Part shown: piece after piece, positions 28,193 through 37,400 of the stretch
How the letters are laid out: the number at the start of each line of letters is the position of its first letter
How positions within the stretch are numbered: the stretch's first letter is position 1
Source of the DNA: Paenibacillus agaridevorans
Lineage (GTDB): Bacteria > Bacillota > Bacilli > Paenibacillales > Paenibacillaceae
Length of the DNA: 64,000 nucleotides
Assembly: GCF_003112455.1 (NCBI RefSeq)
Contig: NZ_BDQX01000099.1
Coordinates: forward strand, 1-64,000
Reading direction: 5' to 3'
The notes under the pieces: model-generated
Database searches by the model: none
Seen by the model: the letters and a program-made list of their open reading frames with translations, nothing else
Told to the model about the DNA's origin: nothing
Program-made: the position numbers and the translations under genes

Positions 28193-29302
28193 ATGGTAAT
28201 AGAAATGGAATTTACTTGTATTGAAACATTTTGTGGTGCTGGCGGTCTTGGTGCAGGGCTTAAAGAGGCAGGATTTAAATTACTCTGGGCATTTGATAAA
28301 GATGAACAAGCAGTGGAAACTTATAAAAATAATGTATCAGTCAAGGTATCCGTTGAAGATGCCGCTAAGCTGAGACCTGAGACTTTGTTGGGATTAGCCG
28401 GAATGAATAAACGAGAGCTTTTTTTGCTTTCTGGAGGCCCCCCTTGCCAAGGATTTTCCAGACAAAAGCGTGGAGGGGAAAACGGGGATAAAAGAAATCG
28501 TTTAATAGTAAAATATATCAGGATGGTTCAAGGCATTGAGCCTATGTTTTTTCTATTAGAAAATGTGGATACATTCAAGAAAAAAAGAGGAAAGATATAT
28601 TTAGATCTACTAGAAACAGGACTTAGGAATATGTATGAAATCCATGTAAAAGAAATAAACTGTGCGGATTATGGCGTGCCACAAGTTCGGAAAAGAACAG
28701 TGGTTGTCGGAGTTCGTAAAGATTTAGGAATCGCATACGAATTCCCCAAGCCAACTCATACAAATAATTGGATTACTGTAGGTCAAGCATTAAGAAACAT
28801 TCCTACGCCTCCTGATGATGGAAGTGAGTATGCTGACCCTTGCTACCCTAATCATTCTGTTCCCAGAGTGACTAGTATTAACATCGAACGAATCAGCTAT
28901 GTACCTCAAGGAAGTGGAAGGAAATGTTTACCGCGAAGATTACAATTACCTTGTCATAAAAAGAAAACAGGATGGCCCGATGTGTATGGGCGAATGGCAG
29001 CCGATAAACCTGCACCTACTATTACCGGGGGATTCGATAATTTTACACGCGGAAGATTTGCTCATCCCAATCACAATAGACCCATAACTGCTAGAGAAGC
29101 TGCTGTACTTCAAAGTTTCAATATTAACTATAAATTTTTTGGGAACAAAGGCCAGGTAAGACAACAAATCGGAAACGCAGTCCCCCCATTGCTAGCGAAA
29201 TCTCTGGGGCAATCCATTATTAGCGCAATGCAATCAGCTCAGTGCCAACAGGAGGAAACATCTTCTCAAAAATCATTTATAGAAGTTGTGATTGGAGGAT
29301 AA
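28193..29302 (+). CDS. DNA cytosine-5 methyltransferase, first gene of a putative defence operon
   Basis: 369 residues with the ordered C5 motifs: I (ETFCGAGGLGAG, about residues 11-22), IV with the catalytic Cys (SGGPPCQGFSR, about 80-90), VI (FLLENVDTF, about 120), VIII (YGVPQVRKRTVVVGV, about 163) and IX-X (PITAREAAVLQSF, then QIGNAVPP). The target-recognition region (about 220-295) is of ordinary length; its specificity is unknown. It transfers methyl from AdoMet to C5 of cytosine, presumably marking self DNA. The next gene starts 4 bases after the stop. No restriction nuclease gene is adjacent. It is AT-rich relative to the host genes, which suggests transfer. Confidence 0.93.
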   Translation: MVIEMEFTCIETFCGAGGLGAGLKEAGFKLLWAFDKDEQAVETYKNNVSVKVSVEDAAKLRPETLLGLAGMNKRELFLLSGGPPCQGFSRQKRGGENGDKRNRLIVKYIRMVQGIEPMFFLLENVDTFKKKRGKIYLDLLETGLRNMYEIHVKEINCADYGVPQVRKRTVVVGVRKDLGIAYEFPKPTHTNNWITVGQALRNIPTPPDDGSEYADPCYPNHSVPRVTSINIERISYVPQGSGRKCLPRRLQLPCHKKKTGWPDVYGRMAADKPAPTITGGFDNFTRGRFAHPNHNRPITAREAAVLQSFNINYKFFGNKGQVRQQIGNAVPPLLAKSLGQSIISAMQSAQCQQEETSSQKSFIEVVIGG

Positions 29303-29305
29303 TTG

Positions 29306-32300
29306 ATGGCAAGATTTCGAACAAAAGCAAGAGCTGTAGATTTATTAGGCAAACAACAAATCAGAGATGAGATTACTGCTGTATCCGAATTACTGCGAAA
29401 TTCATATGATGCAGATGCAATGGAAGGTCTGATTCAGGTAGATTCAGACAATGATTACATTATGGTTTGGGATGACGGGGAAGGGATGGACGAGAAAGAT
29501 ATTATTGATAGTTGGCTGACTATTGGAACTTACTCGAAAAAGACGAAGAAAATACAACCAAGTAAGAAAAAACGGATTAAAATAGGAGAAAAAGGGATAG
29601 GGAGACTCGCAATCTCTCTACTTGGCGATCAACTATTACTTTGTACTAAGAAGCGCGGATTTAAACCTTGGACTCTTCTTTACCTACACTGGGATCTATT
29701 TAGAAACGAGCGTCTTTTCTTGGAGGATATCGAATTACCTCTCAGAACCTTCGACTCCTTGGATCAAATGAAAGATTACCTTACAGAGAATATCATAGAT
29801 ATGAAAACAGAGTTAATAAAAAACTTATCAGATGAAGATAAGTGGGACTCTGCAACTGCTGATAAAATACGGGCTGAAGTGAATAGCTTCCAAATTAATG
29901 ATACAGCATTGAATCGATTATATTTAAATGAACGACGCGGTGGAGGTACTCTTTTCTATATAAATAATTTAGAAAATGATTGGGATTGGAAAGTTTACTT
30001 GACACAGGTAGAAGATGAAAGTCGTAAAGAAAGAAGGTTAAGATTACAAAACGTATTGGTATCATTTCAGAACCTTATTGACCTATTTGACCGCCAAGAA
30101 AATGAAGATGATAATGAAAATAAATTCCTCCCTATGTTGCACATAAATGGACACAAATTAGAAAATGAATCTTGGTTTAATCCCGATGATATTCAGTTGT
30201 TTGATTACGCTTTAAAAGGAACAATAGATAATGGACAATTTACTGGGCAAGCTGTAATAAAAAATATGAAGAGTGACGAAACACATGAAATATTACATCA
30301 AAAACTGACATCTGGAATACATACAAGTAACATGATCGATATCGGACCAATCTACATAAAATGGTTTTTTATAGAAGGAAAGAAAGACCTTACCGTCCTT
30401 TCTCCAGAACAACACAATATGATGATGTCGAAGCTGATTGATTCTGGAGGAATCTATGTTTTTCGTGATGGACTACGAATATTGCCTTACGGTGAGCAAG
30501 GTAATGATTTTCTCAAAATTGAAGAACGTCGTTCCAAAGGAGCTGGCTACTATTTATTCAGCCATCGCCGAATGTATGGATATATGGAAATCAGTAAGTT
30601 AAAGAACCCTAAATTAACTGACAAATCAAGTAGAGAAGGATTTGTTGAAAATAGTGCCTTTGATTATTTTCGTTCTTTAGCCATAAATCTTTTAAAGTGG
30701 TGGGCTACAGAGTTTCTCGAAACCAAACTTAAGGAATCTGGCAAGAGAACGATTCGGAACCAGAGACTACAAAATGAAAGAGAACAAGTAGCCAGTGCTA
30801 TCAAAAAACAGCGCGAAGAGGAAAAACGCGAGAAGCAATACTTCGATAATTTAGAAAATGTAATGTCAAATTTTGATGCATCTTTAGAAAAGACACTGAC
30901 AGACATTATAAAACAAATTAATGAGCGAATATATACAAAAAAAACTGAAATCCTTTCTAATACACGTAATAAAAGTTCGAGTGCTGAAATGGTTGATAAA
31001 CTTTCTTTCGAATTGTATCGCCATGCTGAAAATATTGATAATCTTAGAATTCATCATAATTTGAGATATTTTCATTCTCAAGAATGGACTGACAAAATTG
31101 ATTCTGCTCATATTACTTTAGCAAATGCAAAAAAAAATATACATGAACATATTGAAGCGGAAATTGCATCCTTAAAACAAAAAATAGAAGACATAGATGA
31201 GCAGATAAACGATAGTTCAGATAAAAAGGATTACGATACTACGGAACTCCAAGCGAAATTTGAATATGCTCTTCAATGGATCAAGGAAGGACTCCCTTCG
31301 CTTATTGATAAATCTGCAGACCTGGAAATAAAAGAGTTCGAAAATATTGTTCAATCATTTGCCCAGGAGTCGTTAGCTGCATATCGCAAACGTACTCTTC
31401 AAAAGTATCATGACGAGTTAGCCCCCGCTCTGAATAATTTTAAGTTTAAGCTTCAAGATCTGGAAAATATCATGAATAAAATAACTTCCCTTGACTTTTT
31501 TCTTGATTCAGAGGGTATTCAATCTGAAGCTTTACTTGCAATTAGTGATTTTGACAAACATAAAGAAGCGGTTCACCAAGAAATACTAAGTATAAGTAAT
31601 GATAATAGAAACAGTAACGTTACCGCGGACTCTATACAGACAATATTACGATTGAAAGACAGAATTATTCAGGGGGATACAACATTTTCTGACGACGCCT
31701 ATATTGGTCTATTAAAACAAGAAGTAAATATGTACCGTGAATTGTCTGCCATCGGACTGGCTGCAGAATTAACAAGTCATGAATTCAATGCTCTATACAA
31801 AAGCATCAGAGATCAATTAGGGTTATTACAAAAATCATTAGCAAATACAAGAATCTTACCTGTAGTCGAGAAAACAGGAGCTGCATTCCGCTCTCTTGAA
31901 AGACTTCATCAAAGAATGAATCCACTTTATCGTCAAGTTAGAGCACGTAAGCAAAACATAAATATCAAAGCCTTTTTAGAAAGCGTATTAGAGTATTTTG
32001 AATCTGATTTGAAACGCTACTCTATTTCACCAGTCATAAAAGTAAGCGATCATTTTTCAATAAGAGAAACAGATTCAATTCTTTTCACACCAATTGTTAA
32101 TTTAATTTCAAACTCCATTTACTGGATGCTAAATAGTGAACAAAAACAGCTTCATTTCTATACAGATAAAGAGGAGCGTCATCTTTACATCCATGATTCA
32201 GGACCTGGAGTTGAAGGGCGCGATCAGAACCATATTTTCGAACCTTACTTTACCCGAAAAACTGAAGGGAGAGGCCTTGGTCTATTCTTATCCAAAGATA

Positions 32301-32422
32301 TCCTGGAATCTCGCGGACATCAATTGTATTTGGTAAATGCAGAAAATGAGGTGCATCCTGTTGGTGGTGCATGTTTCTGTATTGAATTTAGTGAAGAGTC
32401 AAGGAAAGAGGGTCTAGTATGA
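29306..32422 (+). CDS. Large ATPase with an N-terminal MORC/Hsp90-like GHKL domain and a C-terminal histidine-kinase-like domain
   Basis: 1038 residues from the ATG at 29306, with GGAGG 6 bases before it. The N-terminal GHKL fold shows ELLRNSYDAD (about 28-37), WDDGEGMDE (about 55-63) and IGEKGIGRLA (about 93-102), the ATP-binding boxes of HATPase_c_3/MORC proteins. A long charged helical region (about 480-780) is probably coiled coil. Near 815-830 AAELTSHEFNALYKSI resembles a kinase H-box (S-H-E). A second ATPase follows: N-box NLISNSIYW (about 931), G1 HDSGPGV, F-box IFEPYFTRK and G2 GRGLGLFLS (about 988). Two GHKL sites in one chain, the second kinase-like, are unusual. There is no membrane segment, so it is cytoplasmic. 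It overlaps the next gene by ATGA. I infer that it senses infection or DNA and passes phosphate to the receiver protein. Confidence 0.85.
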   Translation: MARFRTKARAVDLLGKQQIRDEITAVSELLRNSYDADAMEGLIQVDSDNDYIMVWDDGEGMDEKDIIDSWLTIGTYSKKTKKIQPSKKKRIKIGEKGIGRLAISLLGDQLLLCTKKRGFKPWTLLYLHWDLFRNERLFLEDIELPLRTFDSLDQMKDYLTENIIDMKTELIKNLSDEDKWDSATADKIRAEVNSFQINDTALNRLYLNERRGGGTLFYINNLENDWDWKVYLTQVEDESRKERRLRLQNVLVSFQNLIDLFDRQENEDDNENKFLPMLHINGHKLENESWFNPDDIQLFDYALKGTIDNGQFTGQAVIKNMKSDETHEILHQKLTSGIHTSNMIDIGPIYIKWFFIEGKKDLTVLSPEQHNMMMSKLIDSGGIYVFRDGLRILPYGEQGNDFLKIEERRSKGAGYYLFSHRRMYGYMEISKLKNPKLTDKSSREGFVENSAFDYFRSLAINLLKWWATEFLETKLKESGKRTIRNQRLQNEREQVASAIKKQREEEKREKQYFDNLENVMSNFDASLEKTLTDIIKQINERIYTKKTEILSNTRNKSSSAEMVDKLSFELYRHAENIDNLRIHHNLRYFHSQEWTDKIDSAHITLANAKKNIHEHIEAEIASLKQKIEDIDEQINDSSDKKDYDTTELQAKFEYALQWIKEGLPSLIDKSADLEIKEFENIVQSFAQESLAAYRKRTLQKYHDELAPALNNFKFKLQDLENIMNKITSLDFFLDSEGIQSEALLAISDFDKHKEAVHQEILSISNDNRNSNVTADSIQTILRLKDRIIQGDTTFSDDAYIGLLKQEVNMYRELSAIGLAAELTSHEFNALYKSIRDQLGLLQKSLANTRILPVVEKTGAAFRSLERLHQRMNPLYRQVRARKQNINIKAFLESVLEYFESDLKRYSISPVIKVSDHFSIRETDSILFTPIVNLISNSIYWMLNSEQKQLHFYTDKEERHLYIHDSGPGVEGRDQNHIFEPYFTRKTEGRGLGLFLSKDILESRGHQLYLVNAENEVHPVGGACFCIEFSEESRKEGLV

Positions 32423-34056
32423 GTATCCAAGAACAAATTGTAGGAATTGTAAAAAGATATTTTGATAATGCAGTTATTGTAGACGATGATCTTAACCTTG
32501 AAGAACAATCACTTCCTGAGATAACGGATGAGGAACTGGTGAGTGTCCCTGATGATCTTGGTCTCATAGAATACGCCACACCCGCTTCTGCAAAAGCAGA
32601 ACTGATTACAAGAGAACAACCTGGTCTTTTATTCCGTGAATTGGCCAAAGAAGGAATTGTTACCTATCCGTATAGATATCAAAGAACAGCAGATGAAATT
32701 CAACTTAGATGGTTGTCTTCCATATTAAGAAATGCAAAGCTTCTTTTTCTTGATTGGAATCTAGAAGAGGCCAAGCCTGAATCCAGTTCGGTTGCTGGAA
32801 CTGCATCTCTAAAGATAATGGAGGAGTATTCTAAAGTCCGCTCAGGATTAAAATGTGCCGTTATTTATACTCAAGCAGATTGTATCGAGGTACTAGATGA
32901 GATCGCTCCACATTTCCAAATAATTGATAGAGAAAATTACTTCTTTCAAGAGAAGAATGCTGAAGAAGGAAACTCCTTATTTGGATTTGTTATGAACAAG
33001 GAGATACAAGCTTCTGATATTATGGATAGAATTGGATCTATTTTATTGAAGGACAAAAGTATATCTCTGCACATTTTGGACAGTGTGCATCGTTTAGAGC
33101 AAAGCATCTCCAATGTAATGCACCGTTTTAATGCACCTTTCGAAAAAATAATTTTCACTCAAATGGTTTCATCAGAGATAGACAGCAAAGACATGCCTGC
33201 ATTTTTAGATGATACCTTACTTTCTGACGTACTATCTGAGCACTCGAAGATTTCCGCAACCAACTTTTTGTTTCGTCTTAAGAAACGGGAAATATCTGAG
33301 TCCCTGAAGCAACAGGCAATTAATCAACAAGAACTAGAAGCAATTCGCAATCATATCCCCTATAAAAAGAAAGAACTAATAGAGAGTAAACTATTAGATT
33401 CTACCTTCACAACACGCATAATAGAACTTTTAGAAAGTGATCAACTTGATTCTATAGACTCACTAAAATCTAGGATTTTGGAAGTTTCAGCTAATCAAAT
33501 GAGTCTTGATAGTGTGCGCGATATTATTCTGATTCTAATGCTCCTGGATGAGTTCCGGAGAAACACTGTAGGTTTCAAAGAAACTTTCCAAAAACAAACT
33601 TATTATTTAACAAAATTGCTCAAATATTTCAGGACAGATCGAAATCTAATCGATACAGGAAGCATATGGAAATTTAAAAATCAGTATATGCTTTGCATAA
33701 CTCCTTTTTGCGACACCTACCGTCCTGAAAAAGTGAACTTCACCTACAAATTTATTGTTGGTAACGAGATACCACCAACAGAGAAACTGCTAGATAACAA
33801 AGAAACAAACTCTGCCTTCATTAGTGTGCCCATTGAGGAATCCAAGTCCTTAATATTTGTTAAATGGGACTTTTATAATGTTGTGTCCGTGGACAAAGAT
33901 TCTGTTCTGAAAGACATGCAGAAAATTACAACATTAAAAAAAGAGTATGTACAAAATATTATTAACAGGTACATTGGCTATCAAGCGCGGGCTGGTGTTA
34001 ATGAATTGTTTTATAAGGAATCGTATCGTTCGCATTTTGTTGGTCTTCTATCCTGA
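32419..34056 (+). CDS. Receiver-like protein with a C-terminal domain of unknown function
   Basis: 545 residues; the start overlaps the previous stop (ATGA) with AGAGGG upstream. The N-terminal part looks like a divergent two-component receiver: NAVIVDDDLNL (acid pocket, about 13-23), AKLLFLDWNLEEA (phospho-acceptor Asp, about 110) and KCAVIYTQAD (switch Thr, about 150), with a long insert after the first strand. The C-terminal 350 residues are mostly helical and then hold ITPFCDTYRPEKVNFTYKF (about 425-443), a T-P-x-C-D motif I cannot assign. No DNA-binding HTH and no nuclease motif is obvious. It is the natural partner of the kinase-like protein upstream and the best candidate for effector of the operon. 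Confidence 0.75.
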   Translation: MSIQEQIVGIVKRYFDNAVIVDDDLNLEEQSLPEITDEELVSVPDDLGLIEYATPASAKAELITREQPGLLFRELAKEGIVTYPYRYQRTADEIQLRWLSSILRNAKLLFLDWNLEEAKPESSSVAGTASLKIMEEYSKVRSGLKCAVIYTQADCIEVLDEIAPHFQIIDRENYFFQEKNAEEGNSLFGFVMNKEIQASDIMDRIGSILLKDKSISLHILDSVHRLEQSISNVMHRFNAPFEKIIFTQMVSSEIDSKDMPAFLDDTLLSDVLSEHSKISATNFLFRLKKREISESLKQQAINQQELEAIRNHIPYKKKELIESKLLDSTFTTRIIELLESDQLDSIDSLKSRILEVSANQMSLDSVRDIILILMLLDEFRRNTVGFKETFQKQTYYLTKLLKYFRTDRNLIDTGSIWKFKNQYMLCITPFCDTYRPEKVNFTYKFIVGNEIPPTEKLLDNKETNSAFISVPIEESKSLIFVKWDFYNVVSVDKDSVLKDMQKITTLKKEYVQNIINRYIGYQARAGVNELFYKESYRSHFVGLLS

Positions 34057-34180
34057 TGTCAGGTATTATTCTACTAATATTTCAATAGTAGGAACTTAAG
34101 AGAAGAGACTCAAAATTTGCTCAACATTATTCCAAAGCTCGACGACTTACACGGAAAAGGATAAGTTCTGATATATGAAG

Positions 34181-34211
34181 GGCCACCTTCCTTTAGATCA
34201 TGAAGGTGGCC
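34181..34211. terminator. Terminator hairpin between the methyltransferase operon and an RHS tail
   Basis: GGCCACCTTC (34181) pairs with GAAGGTGGCC (34202), followed by TTTC on the plus strand. It can end both the plus-strand operon and the minus-strand RHS remnant whose stop is at 34214. Between 34057 and 34180 there are only small repeats (CTACTA/TAGTAG at 34071 and 34086) and no gene. Confidence 0.75.
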
Positions 34212-34213
34212 TT

Positions 34214-34340
34214 TCATGCCGATTTGCTACTGATTCCCATGATTTTAAGTTTACCTCGCAAAAAACAGAATACCGGATTATTTTCCACATAAAGGTTCAA
34301 ACTCAACGGATTCGCAATATCCCTTTCATTCTTATCCTGA
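34214..34340 (-). pseudogene. RHS core end plus conserved short tail (copy 1)
   Basis: On the minus strand the frame reads ANPLSLNLYVENNP, the end of an RHS core (slightly eroded: the usual form is NLYTYVENNP). It runs straight into VFCFLRGKLKIMGISSKSA and a stop, then the terminator. The upstream core is missing; a GH43 terminator lies there instead. The tail sequence is shared with 47086 and 49034. Confidence 0.7.
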
Positions 34341-34349
34341 ACAAGAAGA

Positions 34350-34374
34350 GCGCCGATACCTTGGGGTACGGCGC
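34350..34374 (-). terminator. Probable terminator of the GH43 gene
   Basis: GCGCCG pairs with CGGCGC, extended by ATACC/GGTA, about 70 bp after the GH43 stop. The T tract on the minus strand is weak (CTCTTCTT). Confidence 0.55.
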
Positions 34375-34445
34375 TTTCTCGTTCCATATGTCGTTCATGC
34401 AAGCGGTCATGATACCTATTTACTGCACTGGCAACTTGGCTATTT

Positions 34446-37400
34446 TCACTTTGATGACCAAGATTCCAGCAACTGATTTGCCAAGGATTCCAGCTTCTGC
34501 TTCGCTTCCTCCGTCACATGCCTCTGCATCGACCGATTATTCAAGTGCTTAAGGAAGTCTCCCAGATGTTTAGCTGCTTGTGAGTGCCGTCCACCCGACA
34601 AATGTTGTTTGACCTGATTCAGCCGGTTCGTCAATTGCTTAACAAGCGGTCCGCTCACATCGCCTGAGATGACGTACGCTTGCAACTGATTGCTCAACGT
34701 ATCTACAGTGGGTGTTGGAATCGGCGAGTCGGATACTGTAATGATGCTAGTCGCCTGGTAACCGCTATCGACTGTTGTTACTGTAATTATAGCTGTACCT
34801 TGAGCAATCGCCGTAACAATCCCATTCTCATCCACCGCAGCTACATCGGGATTTGAACTGCTCCACGTCACGCTCTTGTCAGTCGCATCGGCAGGTTCCA
34901 CGGTTGCGATAAGCTGGACGGTAGAGCTTTCGGAATCGGTATACAACTGCACACTGATCTTGTCCAGACTCACGCCGGTGACTTGACGCTGCGGTTGGTG
35001 GCCCGCAACTGTCAGCTCCACATGAGGACTCGCCTTATGCGTATCCGTCGCGGAGTATCGGACCCAATACGTGCCAGGCGCCAAATTCGCAATGGTATCG
35101 CCCTCTACGCGAGACCATACGCCCCCATTATCGGAAGACCATTCCATGGCGGCGTTCACGCCGGTGATCCGACCGTCATTGGCCCCTTCGGCTGTTTCAG
35201 CGACAGTCTCAAGCCCTTCAGGCGCAATCTTCGCTCCCCCGATAACCATGACTTTGAAATCGTCGAAATCAATGGAAGCGTTGGCGTAACCGTCAACGCC
35301 AAAGAGCTGTCCAGTCAGCTTATTGCCGCCTGTATGACGGAAGACGTAGTTCTCGGCTATCGGAGTAGGATCATCGTTTAAGTAGACGGTATACGTTTTG
35401 GCATCCCAGTTGGCTTCCATCCTGAACTTATACCATGTGCCATTGTAATTAAAGTCTTTGACTTTATGCTTGGTAGGTCCGGATTGCACGATAATTTTCC
35501 CCAAATCAAAGGCCGTGACCATAGAATAATTATCCGTTCCGCTGTCGTTTCTCACCATAGCGCCATTCGCGTATTGGAAGCTGCTGTTCAATCTGGCGCG
35601 ATATTCGATAATGATGCGCTGATCTCCTGTAGCCGTCACCTCGTCCAGATAAGGAAGGAACAAGTTGGCTTTGCCCGGAGTAGCAGCGGTGGTCAATCGA
35701 AGGAATTTATTCCCGTCTTCCTCTAACACAGCGGCGGTAGCGCCGTTGGTCAGCTCTCTGACCATAATCCCGAAAGGAAACTTGCCCGTCTCATCGCCGG
35801 AGAAATCCCGGTAAGCGTTGTAGAACACGCCATCCTGTTTACTGTTGAGCGAACCTAACAAAGCGGCTTCCGCTTCGGCAAGTGAAGTTCGCATCTGGTT
35901 AAACTGTTCTTCCGTCAGATTGCCGTCTGCAGACAACGCCTCTGCCTGAAGCAGCGCAGCCAAGAGCGTATTGTATGCGGCAAGACTATAAGTACCGAGG
36001 CTTTCGCCCAGAGGGTATGAGAAACTGTCCAGCCTGCTGCGAATTTCATTCACAATACCATCAAGACCCCAGTCCGGAACAACTTCTATGGAAGCGCTCG
36101 CAGGCAAATCCTCGCCATTCAGAGTCAATAAGACGGGTATCTGTACGAAGCCAAGCGAGTTGAAATGAATACCTTCCAACTTCCAACTGATCCCGGCTGA
36201 GTACTCCTCCCCATTGTAGACGACGTTAACAACGCCGGGCAGTCTAGGTGTCACTCCCGAAGGGGTCTTGACTTGAGAAACGACTTGCGGAACCTGGGAT
36301 GGTTCAGGCGTTACCGTCAAGTTGAATGCGGCTTCCTTGCCGCCGTATACAGCTTTAATCACCGTATCCCCCGGCTCGGTGTCATATACCTGACCGATGG
36401 TTGTAACCTTAGCCACGTCGGGGTTGCTGCTGAAGTACTCAACGCCAGCATCAGCCGTCACATCCTGTTCCTCATAGGTGTTGTAACGTGCCGTTATCTG
36501 CAGTTGTCCTGTCAGTCCGCTGGTCAGGACGTTGTTTAATCCGCTAATCGCAACGGACTGCACGGACCTTGGTTCAGCGGCAACATAAACGGCGGCCGTA
36601 GCCATTAGCCCGTTATAGGTTGCGGTTATCGTGGCACTGCCCGCCTTAATCCCCTTGATCACCGTTCCCTCAATCGTTTCTTCAACAATGGCGACCTCTG
36701 TATTGGAGGAACTGAAGGAAACTCCGCTGCCTGCAAGAGAATGGGTTGTACCTGTGATCGTATACACGGGCAAGCTGCGACTCTCCCCCAGTCCCAGCGT
36801 GTACCCCGGAGAATCGAATAATAGTTCGGAGCCTGCTTCAAGCCTGAACAGATCCAGACTGTCCATCTCGACAAGACCGCCGCCGCCCGAGAAGCGGATC
36901 GTATTGTCACCTTGTTCAAGGTAGATCTTCGCGGTAGAGACTCCCCAGCGATTCCAGCCGGAATAGACGGTGTTCAGTCTAGCTCCGGGACTGCCGTTGA
37001 CCGACACGATTTGGGAAGCATCCCCCCCGCTCGATGAACCATTGGCGCTGCGAACGGACATCATATAAAATCCTGCATCCGGCACGTGGACCGTATACTG
37101 GATATGATCGCCGGCATTTTGGATATTAGCGATCTTCATCCCGCCCGATGCGCTGCTTTCCCGCCGTACGGCAGGGCCGATTGCGCTGGCGGGATCTTTC
37201 CCCAGCACGGCAGTCTCCGCCTCATAACGTTGACGTACCGGCTCTCCCGAAGGTATCGCAATCGGTATGTTCGGGTCGACGGGTTCACCCAAGTTCGGTG
37301 TTCCGTCAGCGTTCCAAGTAAATTTCTGTGCGCGAACATTGCGGGTCCACCCTGATCCCGGCCAGCGGGCGGCATGGTAGATAATCCAGTCCTCGCTGCC

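Noticed and set aside
32419-34056. The C-terminus of the receiver-like protein (HFVGLLS) resembles that of the serine recombinase (RFVGLLS at 21284), suggesting att-site duplication.
   Set aside because: The codons differ at nearly every third position, so there is no DNA-level repeat; the ending is typical of the recombinase family and the match is probably chance.
28193-34056. Assignment of the operon to DISARM, BREX or Detocs.
   Set aside because: DrmA/DrmB helicases, PglZ/BrxC proteins and the Detocs sensor/nucleotidase layout are all absent.
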